Origin: Megamerina dolium | Taxonomy: Eukaryota; Arthropoda; Insecta; Diptera; Megamerinidae | NCBI GenBank assembly: GCA_963854835.1 | Contig: OY978529.1 | Location: 50,543,026-50,607,025 of the forward strand | DNA length: 64,000 nt | Direction: 5' to 3' | Shown: positions 12,586 through 24,886 of the stretch, piece after piece | Layout: every line of letters starts with the position of its first letter | Position numbering within the stretch: the first letter of the stretch is position 1 | Notes under the pieces: generated by a model | Told to the model about the DNA's origin: nothing | Database searches by the model: none | Seen by the model: only the letters and a program-made list of their open reading frames with translations | Program-made: the position numbers and the translations under genes

Positions 12586-12771
12586 TTAAAATTGAAATAT
12601 TGAAATATTGGCTGTTGGTGGCAAACATGCATCCGGATTGTAATCACTGATTAACGGCATTTCCTGAGCTCTGTAAATGATGTGAAATCTTGATTTTAGT
12701 TCCTTTGCAAATGCAAAATATATTGAAATTAAGACAGGAAGAAGGTAAAGGTAGCCAGATGTGAGCGACAT
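12586..12771 (-). CDS. Candidate small secreted peptide (unrecognised)
   Basis: The 61-codon ORF starts MSLTSGYLYLLPVLISIYF and has a credible signal peptide: a short polar start, a hydrophobic core, then AFA before KELK, fitting the Ala-X-Ala signal peptidase rule. The mature part would be about 39 residues with one Cys (PDACLPPTANIS). On the same strand a TATAAC at 12859-12854 lies 25 bp before a CAGTT initiator-like site at 12834, followed by a CACGTG motif and a 63-base leader. No homologue is recognised. It could equally be a first exon or a chance ORF in AT-rich DNA. Confidence 0.3.
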   Translation of the reverse strand: MSLTSGYLYLLPVLISIYFAFAKELKSRFHIIYRAQEMPLISDYNPDACLPPTANISIFQF

Positions 12772-12860
12772 CTTCTATGTCAAACTTAAGGTCTTGGATT
12801 AGGGAAATACCTGCAGCATCACGTGCAGAGAACTGGGACGTGTAGTATTCACAGTTATAT

Positions 12861-14348
12861 CGATAATCTTCAAAGCAGATAACGAGATTTATGTTGTGAT
12901 TAGCAAATTGCTACGTCTACAATGTAACGACTAGACCAGCGACTGATAATGCTTGTGTGATTGAAATAGTAAATAGTATCTTAAATGTTAATTGGTTTCA
13001 TCCAATGCTTCTATGAGTTTTTCAATTAGTTATAAAGTACTTGAATTGATGTTAAAACTCCCATAATTATTTAAGAGAAATTTTCCAAAGCTCAATAATA
13101 GCAATAGTCATCTATAATCATCATATATAATCATCATCATCATCATCTATTAATCTAAATCATACACATGATGGTACATGTTGTCTTTAAAAGTAGATAA
13201 TCTTCAAGTTTATATCTAAAATAAATTTGCCTTTTCCTTTTTACGTTTGTGTACCTATCGTATTAGATTGAAGTATATGAAGCCTATAAACATATGCTAT
13301 CGATTTACCTACATAGTATCTACATGGTAACAATTTCTATAAATATTTACAAATATAATACTTATCCTTCAAAACAAAACATTTATTTTAATTAAAATAC
13401 AATACAAATTACAATTATATAGAATATCTACTTTACATATACAATATGTTCTTTTTACGTCACTAACATCAAGCTATGCATGTTTACGGTATTTCTGGCA
13501 ATTTAGCAAATTAATAAGAAAATTACATAAAACATTTTGTTATCGCATCCGTGTACAACACGCACACTTGTATATTTGTATACAATTTAATTTCCTAAAT
13601 GTTGTATTTATTGCTTCCGCATTGTATAATGAATATTAGAAGATACAAATACATACACACACGATATACTCCTACATATACGTACTTTAAGCAGCAAAGT
13701 CCCTCAACTGCCGCTAAAATGATTATTTAATGCTTTCGCTTGATGTGCTCATGTTTTTTGTATCCTACATATTATACCTTGCCACACTGTTAAAATAATA
13801 TATTACCACCATATATATGTATATAGGTATGGGCGCCCGTACTCACCTTACATGAACAAAATTAAATTGAATTCAATTGAATTGAATTGCATCTCTTTTT
13901 TAAAGATATCTACTTGTATTACTTTTTGGTGCTACATCAGTTAGTATCTGTTACAAAGCTAGGCATATAAACAACGAGAATAATAACAAATGTTGTTGAG
14001 AAAATTTAAGCAATTGCAATCTTTTAGATCTACGTCTAAATCCTTTACATATGCTTGGTGGCACATACATATACCTTACGTAGTACTTACATATAATGTA
14101 TGGTATTTAGTTGGTATCTACTATGTATATCGTATAGTATGTGTGAGTAACACGCGTAACCATTAAAGCTGTATTAAAAAGGAGGCAAATACTGAAAAAG
14201 TGATTTACATAAAATTCGGATGTGTGTCTATGTATGGCGGCAGCTTCTATTTTTTTTTTTTTTTTATTATGAGAGCCTATTCAATGTGAATATTATGCAA
14301 ATCGTGTAGAAGCATTGCTTACCTACTTATTACACATATCAGCATTCA
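12861..14348. other. Non-coding stretch
   Basis: No gene is seen. It has a short (CAT)n run near 13130-13150, an AATTGAATT-rich patch near 13860-13890 and a T14-type tract near 14250. Confidence 0.5.
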
Positions 14349-15270
14349 TCCCAGAACTACCCGACCTGACATATAGATGGCGGCAGTAGTTCGAAAAAAA
14401 AAATTACTTTGGTGAAAAGTGGCAACCTTATAAAACATATGTTTTAAGTTTCAAGGTGCCACGTTGCTTAGTATCTTTTTTTTTGCAAACATGGAAAAAA
14501 TTAGTCACCATTTTGTAATTCATTACTATAATTTGAAAGGTCTCAGTCCAACGAATATTAAAGTAGAACTAGATTCTACTCTGAGGGAGTCTGCTCCTTC
14601 GCTTACGACCATCAAATATTGGGTGGCAGAGTTTAAACGAGATCGTACGAGCTGCTAAGACAAACACCGTAGTGGTCGATCAATTGAGGTGGACACGCCA
14701 GAAACGGTTAAGAAAATCCACAAAATGGTATTGGATGATCACCGGCTGAAGGTGCGTGAGCTAGGTGAAACTACAGGCATTTCAAAAAGTGCTATACATC
14801 GTATATTGGCCGAAAATTTGGAGATGAAAAAGCTGTGTGCAGGATGGGTGCCGCGTTTTCTCACAATAGAACAAAAACAACGTCGTGGAAATGTTTCTAT
14901 ACAGTGTTTGGCGATGTTTCACAGTAATAAAGCCGAGTTTTTTCGCCGTTTCGTAACCATGGATGAGACATAGGTGCACCACTTCACACATGAGACAAAG
15001 GAGCAGTCAAAACTGAAAGGGGACTGAAAAGGGAGAATCGTGTCCATAGAAGGCGAACACAATTCCATCTGCAGGCAAGGTTATGAAGTCTGTTATGGCT
15101 ATTTTAATGAGCTAGAGATATCATACTATAAACAGGGTATCGAAGCTATAGAATATCGCTGGGAAAAGTGTATAGACCTAAAAGGTGATTATGTGGAGAA
15201 AAAAAGAAAAATTTTCCCAAATTTGTAGTGTTTTCTTTGTTAGGTCGGGTAGTTCTGGGACCGCCCTCGT
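14349..15270 (+). mobile_element. mariner element (irritans-like), internally deleted
   Basis: Terminal inverted repeats are clear: TCCCAGAACTACCCGACCT at 14349-14367 and its inverse at 15242-15260. The right end extends a further 10 bp (CCGCCCTCGT) to a TA, so the left terminus has lost about 10 bp. Length is 0.92 kb against about 1.3 kb for an intact mariner, with the deficit in the middle of the transposase. It is unrelated at sequence level to the mariner at 1519. Confidence 0.9.
14491..15228 (+). pseudogene. irritans-like mariner transposase pseudogene
   Basis: It starts MEKISHHFVIHYYNLKG, followed by the helix-turn-helix region and a stop at 14656. It continues as HRSGRSIEVDTPETVKKIH, a second helix-turn-helix (ELGETTGISKSAIHRILAE) and WVPRFLT. 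The first catalytic Asp is in FVTMDET, followed by TAG where Trp is expected, then VHHFTHETKEQSK. The two central catalytic blocks (HDNAPAH and PDLAPSD type) are missing. The frame reappears as the C-terminal signature GIEAIEYRWEKCIDLKGDYVEK. The large deletion removes two of the three catalytic residues, so it is inactive. Confidence 0.9.
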
Positions 15271-18200
15271 ATGTACTTTTATTAGATCTGTAAAAAATAA
15301 TAAATATTAAAAAAAAATTTAATTAGGTAATATTATTTTTTCTGTGGGTCAAATATTTGTCTAACGGCTTTTTATAAAAAAAAAACTAGAAATTGCACAA
15401 AAAATAAATTGTACAATTTTTTTCGATCATCTTCTAGTACTTCGTAGTTTCCTCTTCGTTCAACTCTTACAAACAGCGCTCAACTAACGTCATTCAATCC
15501 ACCCACCTATTCATTTTTGTCACGAATACAACAATACTGGTTAGAGGTTTTTAGTATTAAAAATTTAATTTTATACCCCCAATTTGTCTGTGGCTGGAAA
15601 TGTGTAAGGCTGAAAAATGTCTATCAGAAGTTTGATTTTAATTTTAATGAAAGTATGCACTTTTGAAATAAATAAGTTGGAGAAAATTTTTTTTTTTCAA
15701 AATATCCTTTTGCAAAACTTTTTGAACAACTTCTGTCGCATAAAATAATATATCGTGGAATTTCGACAGCATCTACTAAAGCACATTTAAATTGAAATGA
15801 GCAATGAATTTGGTATATAAAAATGATATTAATTACAGAATGTAAAAGTAAAAATTAAAAGCAACAACAATGTTAATTGAAAAGACGGTTGTTATGAATA
15901 ATAACACTATTACTACTATAAGGTATATAAACTATGTACACACAAAGCGTATATTTTTTAAAAGTGCAGTAAATGCTTTTATTGCCATATATTCGAAATT
16001 TATTTAATAATAATAAAATAAAAATACTCATTTGTAATATTTTTTGTTGTTGCCAATGGAATCCACTGGTCAAAAGCTCACAAGCAGACACTCTCACACA
16101 TCTCAGTGTTGTTTGTTATCGTCATCATTGCAGGTATAATAAATATGTGGTAAGTATCTATGTATGTATTGTATAAAAATTTAAATCTCTACTACTTTCT
16201 ATACTCGTAATACAATCTGCTTATTTGTATGTATAAGTATTATGTATATATTCATTTCTTTGCTTGATTACTTTTTACTGTTGCTGTTGCTGATGGCATT
16301 GCTATTGCTATTGCTTCAGTTCCATTTGATAACTTCATTTAGTGCTAAGAACTATTTTTAATTACGACTACTATTTCGCTACTGATCTCTATGCATAGTA
16401 GATTAGGTTGGGCTAATTTTGTTATAAAATGATGTAGAAAAATAAAAACCTAAAAATATTTTTCACTAAAGGATATAGCGAAAAAAATAAGAAATTTGTT
16501 TATAATTTTGAATTTTTTAAAAAATGCTGTTAACTTTTCAGGAGACTAATTCTGATGCTGATCCAAAATTTTCATAAATTTTCGAGAGTATTTTAATGCA
16601 TTTAAGATATAGGCTTTTACTATCATTTTTTAATATCATTCGTCCGTTTTTTCCTCCTTTATTAGTCCAAACTATTTTGATTCTATTCGACCTTTTGTTT
16701 AATGTAAAATTTCACCCATCCTAATCTCAATACAATGATATGTTAAGAATATGTAAGTACTTGTATGCAAATAGTTAAAGTTTTTGATTTTTGTTTTCAG
16801 ATTGAATAATTGCAAAATGTACATTTGAGTATTTACCAGCTTAGTATTGTACTTTTGTGGACATCATTTGATATTCAAAGGGACAAAAAAACTTATTGAA
16901 CTTATTGAGAATATTTTCCTCTACATTACTTTAATAAAAAGCATTTTTTTTTTGCGTTCATGATAAACTGAAAAAAAAAAATTTAGTAATTTTATTACAT
17001 TTTCAACTCATTCAAGTACGACCTGTAGGAGGAGATATGAATGATTGCTTAATGGAGTTCAATAATGAAAAATTAATGTATACTTTTTATTTCAACATAT
17101 ATTCTGCAATAAATTTTAAATAATATTTTTCAAACTAAAATATGCAAATATGGAAGTCCTTAAATTACAATAATTGCAACTTTTTGAAATGTAAAACTCT
17201 TTTCCACATTTTGTACATCCATTTAACTTAGTCCACCTTTGTTAGTGTATATTTATCTTATTTTACTTATATTTAGTATTTATATCATATTTTGATATTA
17301 TATACGAATACCTACATGGTTTAGGATATTACACTTTATGGTTTAATTTCGTATTTATATTGTATGTTACGTTATAGTTATATGTATGCAACGTGCAACA
17401 AGTTTATTCCATTACGATTAATGGTTATGGTAGTGTAACCAACATTTCATTAAAATAAAAGATGCAATTTTAGACGTCATTTATAGTTTGTTTTACAATT
17501 ATTATTATGATGTTACCACCGGTAATATGCAATAGTTTACTCATAGTTTCATGTGTACTTTAAGGGTTTGATGTTTACAAAGTTTCGATAAGAACTAGCA
17601 TATATGAGTATACATATGAGTAATGAAATTAATGAGAAACTCATATAGCATGTGCAATAGGGCGTGTCAAAGATATAGATGAGTTTACTTAAAAATTATT
17701 TAAGTAAGTTTTTTTCTAACATTGTTTTGGAGGTTCTTGTAGAAAATAGCTAAAATGGTTTGATTATCATAATTTTGATATTTCATAGCATATTTAGAGA
17801 TCTTCTCAGGAATTATTGCTGTTCGAGGTCACATTCGGTTAGTGGACGATGACTCAGGAGCTCACATTTGTGGCGTGGAGTTATACATTTTTGTTTATAA
17901 AAAATTCTTAAAAGTTGTCTATTTGAAGTATTTTAGCAAATTCGTAGACAAGAATTCTACATCAGATCAGACTTATATTCTATATACTCCATCTAGTCTG
18001 AATTATATTAAATTCAGTATTTTATTAATTAAATTTTGCAAATTGCATGATTATTTCATAAAATAAACTTTATTTCGATCTGCTGTGGAATTGTTCATTA
18101 TGAATTACGTAAAATTTTGCAAAAGCAATAGCTTAAGGGTTTCAATTCTGTGGGAAAAATTATGCAACTCTACTGCCATTGAGCCCATTGAACGAATATC

Positions 18201-20176
18201 AGTTCATAAGTCAATGACAATCAATATCCAGGGTGTTCGAAACTAAGAGGAGATCTAATCAGCTAATCAGAGAATTTAGAGACCCTAAATACTGAGCTTA
18301 AATAATAAGGGCGGAATTAAATTGTTATGTAGAAAGCTTCAATTAGCTGAAGTTAAAGTACAAAATCATGTATGTAGGTTTTCGAAAATATATGCTCTGA
18401 TATTGATCAAAAAAGACGAAAAAACATAGTCATTCTGACAACTTATGGATAAAGTTTTTCTGACAATTTTCCCACATAATCTTTTCTATCACAGAATATT
18501 TTTTACTACATATTCAGAAAATTCACAAAAATGTGCAAAAACTTTTTACCAAGGCTGCATTACAAATAAGTTCCACAATTGTGAAAGTTTTCCAATTCTG
18601 CGTGAGTGAGCGTTTGGAAGATTACTATAATTTAATAAAAAATTTTCACTTCTAGCAATTTCAACCACTCTAATGCCCAAATACTTTCCACATCTATATA
18701 TGTTTGATTATGAAGCTCTTCCGTTGATGTTGATATCCTTTATAAACACTGTATTGTTGTTGTAAGCAATTAAAAAAAAAATTTACATAAATACTTGAAA
18801 AAATTGGTTAACCAACGATTTTAGTTTTAAATTTGATTAACGTGTTTAGAAGGTATACCCATATGATATGAATATTTGCCAAAGAACATTTTTGGAAGTC
18901 TTAGAAAAGTTGCTTCTTTAATTAATATTTTAATGTAAAATATTGAAGTACAATAGAATCTTATTTTCTTATAACTCCAATAAAGTCTATTTTTTCCATT
19001 ATGGCAGATTTTTAAAGGAACTGAATTCGAAAAAAAAAAAAAATATTCAATTGAAACTATTTTACAATATTTTTAATTTAAGATTTATTGTGTGTTGAGT
19101 ATGGAAAAAGTTCTTTAGTATGAAGAGAACAATATTTTTAGTTCATATTGCAATCTTCCACTTATATCCCATAAACCACATTAAATGAGTTTATGAAGTA
19201 TGACATGGAATACTATTGCCATTGGACTAAATGTACTCAGCAAATAGGCAGGATCTTAGAACATCAAAATCACTTCATCCCTCCACAGTTTTTGTATTGA
19301 CACGGTTTGGTATAAATGGTAAAAATATTGATTCATTTACTTGTATTACAATGGAGATATTTCATATGCATCATATGGATATGTTAATTATATGCGTTTC
19401 AACTATAAGTATGCGGCACATATTGGCAATAATGAGCTATATTTGATAGTCATATAACTTGTCTTTTTACTCGACTGAGATGGATAGAGTTTTCAATGAA
19501 ATTGACTTGTATTGCTTATTAAAGCGCCACAAGTTGCAATAAGTATGTAATTATATGGACCATCAGCAGTAGCAGCAGTATCAGTAGTATCAGCAAATGA
19601 ATAAACAATAAATGAATTCTTTCATGTGCCCAAAATGACATATGATGTCAGATATGTACTTGTATACTTATGTTTGCATAGCCAAACATATTGTCTGTTA
19701 CTGCAATAATTTTTCAAATTTCAGTTTTCAGCTTTCAGTTTTCAGTTTTCATTGTGTGTCAACATTTCACATAGTTGCCGCTGTACTTAAACGTTTCACT
19801 GAATCAATCACTGACAATCTATATGACTAACAACCTCTTTATACATATATACATATTACATATATATATGTGCGTGTGTGTGTGTGTATTGATAAAAATA
19901 CACAAAGCATTGCAATTTAGTTTATTTGTTGTTGTCAGAATCAGATTCATATTCGAAATGTTTGTACTTTATGAAGGCTTATCTCAAATTAATGGGTTTA
20001 CTTAGTTTCAGATGACCTATTTGACAGCTTTAAAAATTTAAGATTATGACTTTTCTGTGAATCCGACAAATTATCGAAGAAAGATTACGTCCCCCAGTTG
20101 ACTAACAGTTCCAAGTATCATAGAATAATTCAAAAAATCTCTGTGTTGATTCTGATACTATCGATGTATTATCGGA
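15271..20176. other. Long non-coding stretch
   Basis: No gene or repeat family is recognised in about 4.9 kb. It has poly-A/T tracts, a TTGCTGTTGCTGATGGC-type patch near 16280 and five tandem TTTTCAG-like heptamers at 19719-19751. Small ORFs here have the Phe/Ile/Tyr-rich look of AT-rich noise. Confidence 0.5.
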
Positions 20177-20460
20177 TCACTGGGTCAAAAGTATACGTAC
20201 AGGCAAATTGCATTTGACGAAAAGTAATACTTTGTGGAAATCTCGTCATAAACTTCTTCAAAAATTTTTGATTTAATATCTTCGGCAATGCGCTAGCATA
20301 TCGTTGCTAATCCATCCTAATTACAAAAGCGAATATGATTATAAATCTGAAGGCGATTTTTGAGCAGCCATTAGCGAATTTTAGGATCTTGCTCTAGTAA
20401 TTTTCAATAGGAGTTTCCTTAATGGGTGAATTTGAAGAATATGGATATTTGGAGAAAATG
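20177..20460 (-). mobile_element. Tc1-like transposon 3' remnant
   Basis: At 20177-20202 the sequence reads CACTGGGTCAAAAGTATACG and onwards, resembling a Tc1-type terminus. Inward on the minus strand, LEQDPKIR, a stop, then WLLKNRLQ near 20400-20345 recalls the Tc1 DNDPKH(x)nW block around the second catalytic Asp. No partner terminus was found, and stops and frame changes are common. Superfamily assignment rests on these two short signals. Confidence 0.45.
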
Positions 20461-23273
20461 TTGAGGAGGGAAAATAATTAATTCATTACACTAGAGGCAA
20501 TTCCTTTTCAGTTATGGACTTATTTGGCGATTTTTAAAAGTTTTTGTATTCATTTTGTATGAGATTATCTTTAAGGAGTTGATATTGGAAGTAAGTACAA
20601 TATATTCAAGGAAAACGTCGAAGTGAACAAAATGATTGAGTTAGCCAAACATTTTTTAGGTCTAGGCGTGATTTCTGGACAGCTGTAGTGGTTGTTCAGG
20701 TGTTTATTCTTTGGTAATTTCCCCTTAAAAGGCGGAAAAAAATGAGGATCAGACAGTTCATCATTTCATAGCTTTAAGGTCGAATTTGGATTTTAAATTC
20801 TCCGCAAGATCGAGCAATCCATATTTAATACCAATGCGGAGAAGATTGCATGAATTATTGTAGTATCCAATAAAAGGATTTAGGGAAAATATTTTACAAT
20901 AATGTCGAAATGTTGGTTTTATATGGAATATAAATTTTAGTGTTATTACAAAAAGCAGTACACGTACATACCTTATAAGAATGTATGTATGGAGTAATAT
21001 TTTACAAGTCACTCTTGAAAGAAGTTTCTATAAGATTAATTCCAGCTTTTCCGCTTTCCACTTTTTATATGTCTGCTGTTTTTCATAAATTCCTCTCTCT
21101 CTCTCTCTCTCTCTCTTCTCTCCGTTTATCTCTGATATAATAAGTTAATATGAAATTGATGTGCCCGTTGACTACCAAAAAGTTATACCCCATTTATGCT
21201 ATGGCTACTTTTGACTATATTCATGATTGTATAATACTTTTTCATTAAAATTCGAGAAATTTAACGAATTTTTGAACTATTGGTTTTACTAAACAATTTG
21301 CGTTTGTCGTCTCTTCTTGCCATTTTGCGAGTTCTCCATCAAATCGATTTGAATAACAGCTCTAGCATAATTGTAATATCATATTATGTGGTTTATCATT
21401 TATATTGAATATTTTCAATATACATTCAATTTCAATACATCATCCATGTCACGTCATATTACTCTGAACATCATAACGTATGAGTGATGTTAAATACGAA
21501 TTTCATTAAAAACCAATGCTTGCGTGGTGTATAATGAGAGAGAGAGAGAGAGAGTGAGAAAAATATCGTTTAATTAATTATGAAAAAAGACACTTCAATC
21601 AAAAATAAAAGCCAGTATTTACACGTCTACAGGCATTTTTGTTAGACTACATTCAAAAAATTACCATGGAATACAGGCTTTAAATAGTTGAATAAATAAA
21701 TGGATTGTGCTAAATTTTGCATAGATAAATACACACTCAAACATACAGGCACGCAAATAATCCAGTAACAAAAGTAAATATAACAACATTAACAAATTGA
21801 AAGTGCATACGAGTTGAACATAACATTTTAGAAAGGAATACTAATACATGTTACTCATATGTTAGTGAGGTACACAAGAGATATTGTGTAGGTGAATACT
21901 CATCGTAAATGTACATAAATGTACGTGCAACATATTGTATGGTGAATATATTTCAAACAATACGAAAAGGTTTTGCAACACGTACTATATCAGACTCAAA
22001 AAATAGAAAAAAACTCAAACAATCTACAATCAAATTCTATCTACGACAAAGACAAGAGTGAAGAAGAACAAAAATTCATCAACATGCACTACTACACTAC
22101 ATTGTGTCAGTTGTCGCTGTGCCTGCATCACAATAGGCTAAACGTGTGTTTAGCTATGCATTTATTTATCACATATATTACATATTGTATATGCATAAAG
22201 TCATAGTATTATGTACATATGCACATAATATTCTTATATTCTACTAGTGAATAATTTTATTGTTACAGTGTTGAATTTATATACATTGTTACCTCGATGA
22301 ATCCATTTCTATATAGATGCTTACATATATATAAATACAGTAAACCATGGTTCACGTAGAGTATTCTAGTTAAGTCGAAAAAAATTATGTACACAATAAT
22401 GCACGATTAAATTGCTAGGGAGCAGAAAAGTATGGCGCTTGGAATCAAAATATTATTAAATGATAATTTCAGTACAGTAAAGTAATTATTGAAATGGTTA
22501 AGAAGGACCTTATCAAATCTTTATAGAGGAATGTGTTTCGGTTGCATTAAAACTATAAAAAATTTGACCAATTTTTTAGATGAGCGTTTTGCATATGTAA
22601 ATGGTATAACATAATTAATAAAATAACGAATATTATAAAGAATATGAAAAACTGTTGAAATTGGACCCTTATTGGTTTAGCACCTTCAGTAACTACGTCA
22701 TGGAAGTCATCAAAAACTGCATAGACTCTATTGAGGACAAACAAAATGATTTCGCTATACCTAAAAAAAAAAATAATTCCAGTAAATATTCAATATTTAC
22801 ATATCAATTTAAAGTGAACCATCCTTTACTACATAATATACATACGAATGTGTATATACATATGAATGTTTATATACATTTGTATCTGAGTACAATAATG
22901 TATTGAAGTCATTTCTTGCGTGCAGGTCTTTCCAGCACATTTCTCTTTTTCAAATATACACGATTTGTATAATAGTATTCATTTTCTGTTTTTTATATGT
23001 TCTTTTATTATTATTATTATTATTTTTTTGCATTCTGTATGAATACACATGAACCTTAAAAGAAATTATATTGGAAATGTAGAAGAGTTTCCATTACTCT
23101 AATTTCATTGGATCTTTGTTATTCGGTAACAGTAAAATTTCATCTCTTATATGAGTTTGTATAAATGTTTATATCGAAATTCGAAATGTATATGTGCATT
23201 TCTATATGATCATTGATATGTCACGCATTTTTTGTTGCTTATTGAATTTGTTTGCTAGTTTCATTGCTAATGA
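20461..23273. other. Non-coding stretch with two GA/CT microsatellites
   Basis: It holds a (CT)n run at 21092-21118 and a (AG)n run at 21536-21555. A minus-strand 83-codon ORF at 20761-21012 has no recognisable features. No other structure is seen. Confidence 0.5.
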
Positions 23274-24886
23274 TTTTTATACCCTGCATAATGCAATATG
23301 CATGGTATATTCATTTCGGTCAGATGTTTGTGTCCACTTGAAGGAATCTCCGGAGATATAGACATGGATATATATTCGTGATCAGCGTCGATTAAATTTT
23401 CGATTTAACGATGTCCGTCCGTCCGTCCGTCCGTCCGTCCGTCCGTCCGTCCGTCCGTCCGTCCGTCCGTCTGTCTGTCACCTGGCTGGTTCGCACGATA
23501 ACTTGAGTAAATATTGAGCTATTTCGATGAAATTTGGCATAAGTAATCTATGATCCAAGGGTACGGAGGGGATTGATATTGGGCATGATCGGTCAATAAC
23601 CACGCCCACACCAAGCATTCAAAGCGACTAACCTCGAAATTTTCAAAATCTTTAACTTGCTATAACTCACACAATATACCACTTGGGACAACAATATTTT
23701 GCACATAGAGTTATATTATACTACTATATAACCTCACTAAAAGTGGATGAGCCACGCCTACTTTCTAGCGTAGCTCCCATACAAAGTGTCTGTACTTCTT
23801 TTAAATTGAAACAGCTGTAACTTCTACAATCTTCTGTCTAGAATAACCATAATTGACACTTAGATTAACACGATAGTCGGAAATGATATGGCAGAAAATC
23901 AATGTGCCACGCCCACTCCTTTTTGGGTCTTCCATACAAAGTTGCGGAAATTAAAAAAAATGTTACCGGTTATAACTTGCAAACTATTCAGCGTAGAATA
24001 ACGAGATTTAAGGTGTGGATTAGTATTGTACGAGCAACTAGGCTCACAGAAAATGGGCGTACCACGCCCAGTGTTTATCGTAGCCCCCATACAAATTTTA
24101 AATTGAAACAGCTGTAACTTCGGCAATCTTCTGTCTAGAATAACCATAATTGACACTTAAATCAATATCGTAGTCGGCAAAAATCTGGCAGAAAATCAGT
24201 GTGCCACGCCCACTCCTTCATGGGTCTCCCATACAAAGTCGAGTGAATTAAACTAAAATTTTAAGCTTCATAGCTTACAAACCATTTAGCCTAGGACAAC
24301 GAGACTTAGGGTATGGATTAGTATTGTACGATCAACTAGGCTCACAGAAAATGGGCGCACCACGCCCAGTGTTTATCGTAGCCCCCATACAAATTTTAAA
24401 TTGAAACAGCTGTAACTTAGGCAATCTTATGTCTACAATAACCATAATTGACACTTAAATTAATATGGTAGTCGGAAATAATCTGGCGAAAAATCAGCGT
24501 ACCACGCCCACTTCTTATTGGGGCTCCCATACAAAGTTGAGGAAATTAAACAAAAATATTAACCACCATAACTTAGAAACTATTCAACGTAGGACACCAA
24601 ATTTAAGGTGTGGATTAACATTGAAAAATTAATTGGATTTACTAGAAAGTGGTAAGCCACGCCCACTTTTTATATAGCTCCCATACTAAGCCTCGGAATT
24701 ATCTTAAAATCCTTTTACTTCGTCAAAGTCAACCATATTTCGGGTGTAAGTTAGTAGTATATGCAAAAATTGTTTCTCGAAAAGTGGAAATAAAAGAAAA
24801 ATATTCGAGTAAACTTTTTATATATAAATCTACATATGCAGGGTATAGTTTGGTCGGCCCCAGCCGACTGTAAGGAGATTTTTTTT
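23274..24886 (+). mobile_element. DINE-1/INE-1-like Helentron (non-autonomous), copy 1
   Basis: The 1.61 kb repeat has the order known for DINE-1/INE-1 Helentron relatives. It has a start with ATACCCTGCATA and its inverse TATGCAGGGTAT near the end, a GTCC tetranucleotide block (14 units, 23413-23468), a middle rich in GCCACGCCCAC boxes, and a 3' hairpin GTCGGC-CCCA-GCCGAC followed by a short TGTAAGGAG end. The GTGGGCGTGG boxes and the 'ATATATATTCGTGATCAGCGTCG' type leader resemble Drosophila INE-1. Three tandem units of about 297 bp lie between about 23901 and 24790. ORFs inside are by-products. A near-identical copy lies at 48719-50016. Confidence 0.85.
23413..23468. repeat. (GTCC)14 microsatellite in the Helentron
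   Basis: Fourteen perfect GTCC units followed by GTCT units. The other copy has nine at 48858-48893. Confidence 0.95.

Noticed and set aside
23901..24790. CRISPR-like regularly spaced repeat
   Set aside because: Units are long (about 297 bp), contiguous and in a fly transposable element; there are no short repeats with unique spacers.
24649..24873. ORFs shared by both Helentron copies (also 49777-50154)
   Set aside because: They lie wholly or largely within non-coding DINE-1-like sequence, and their similarity reflects the repeat, not a protein.
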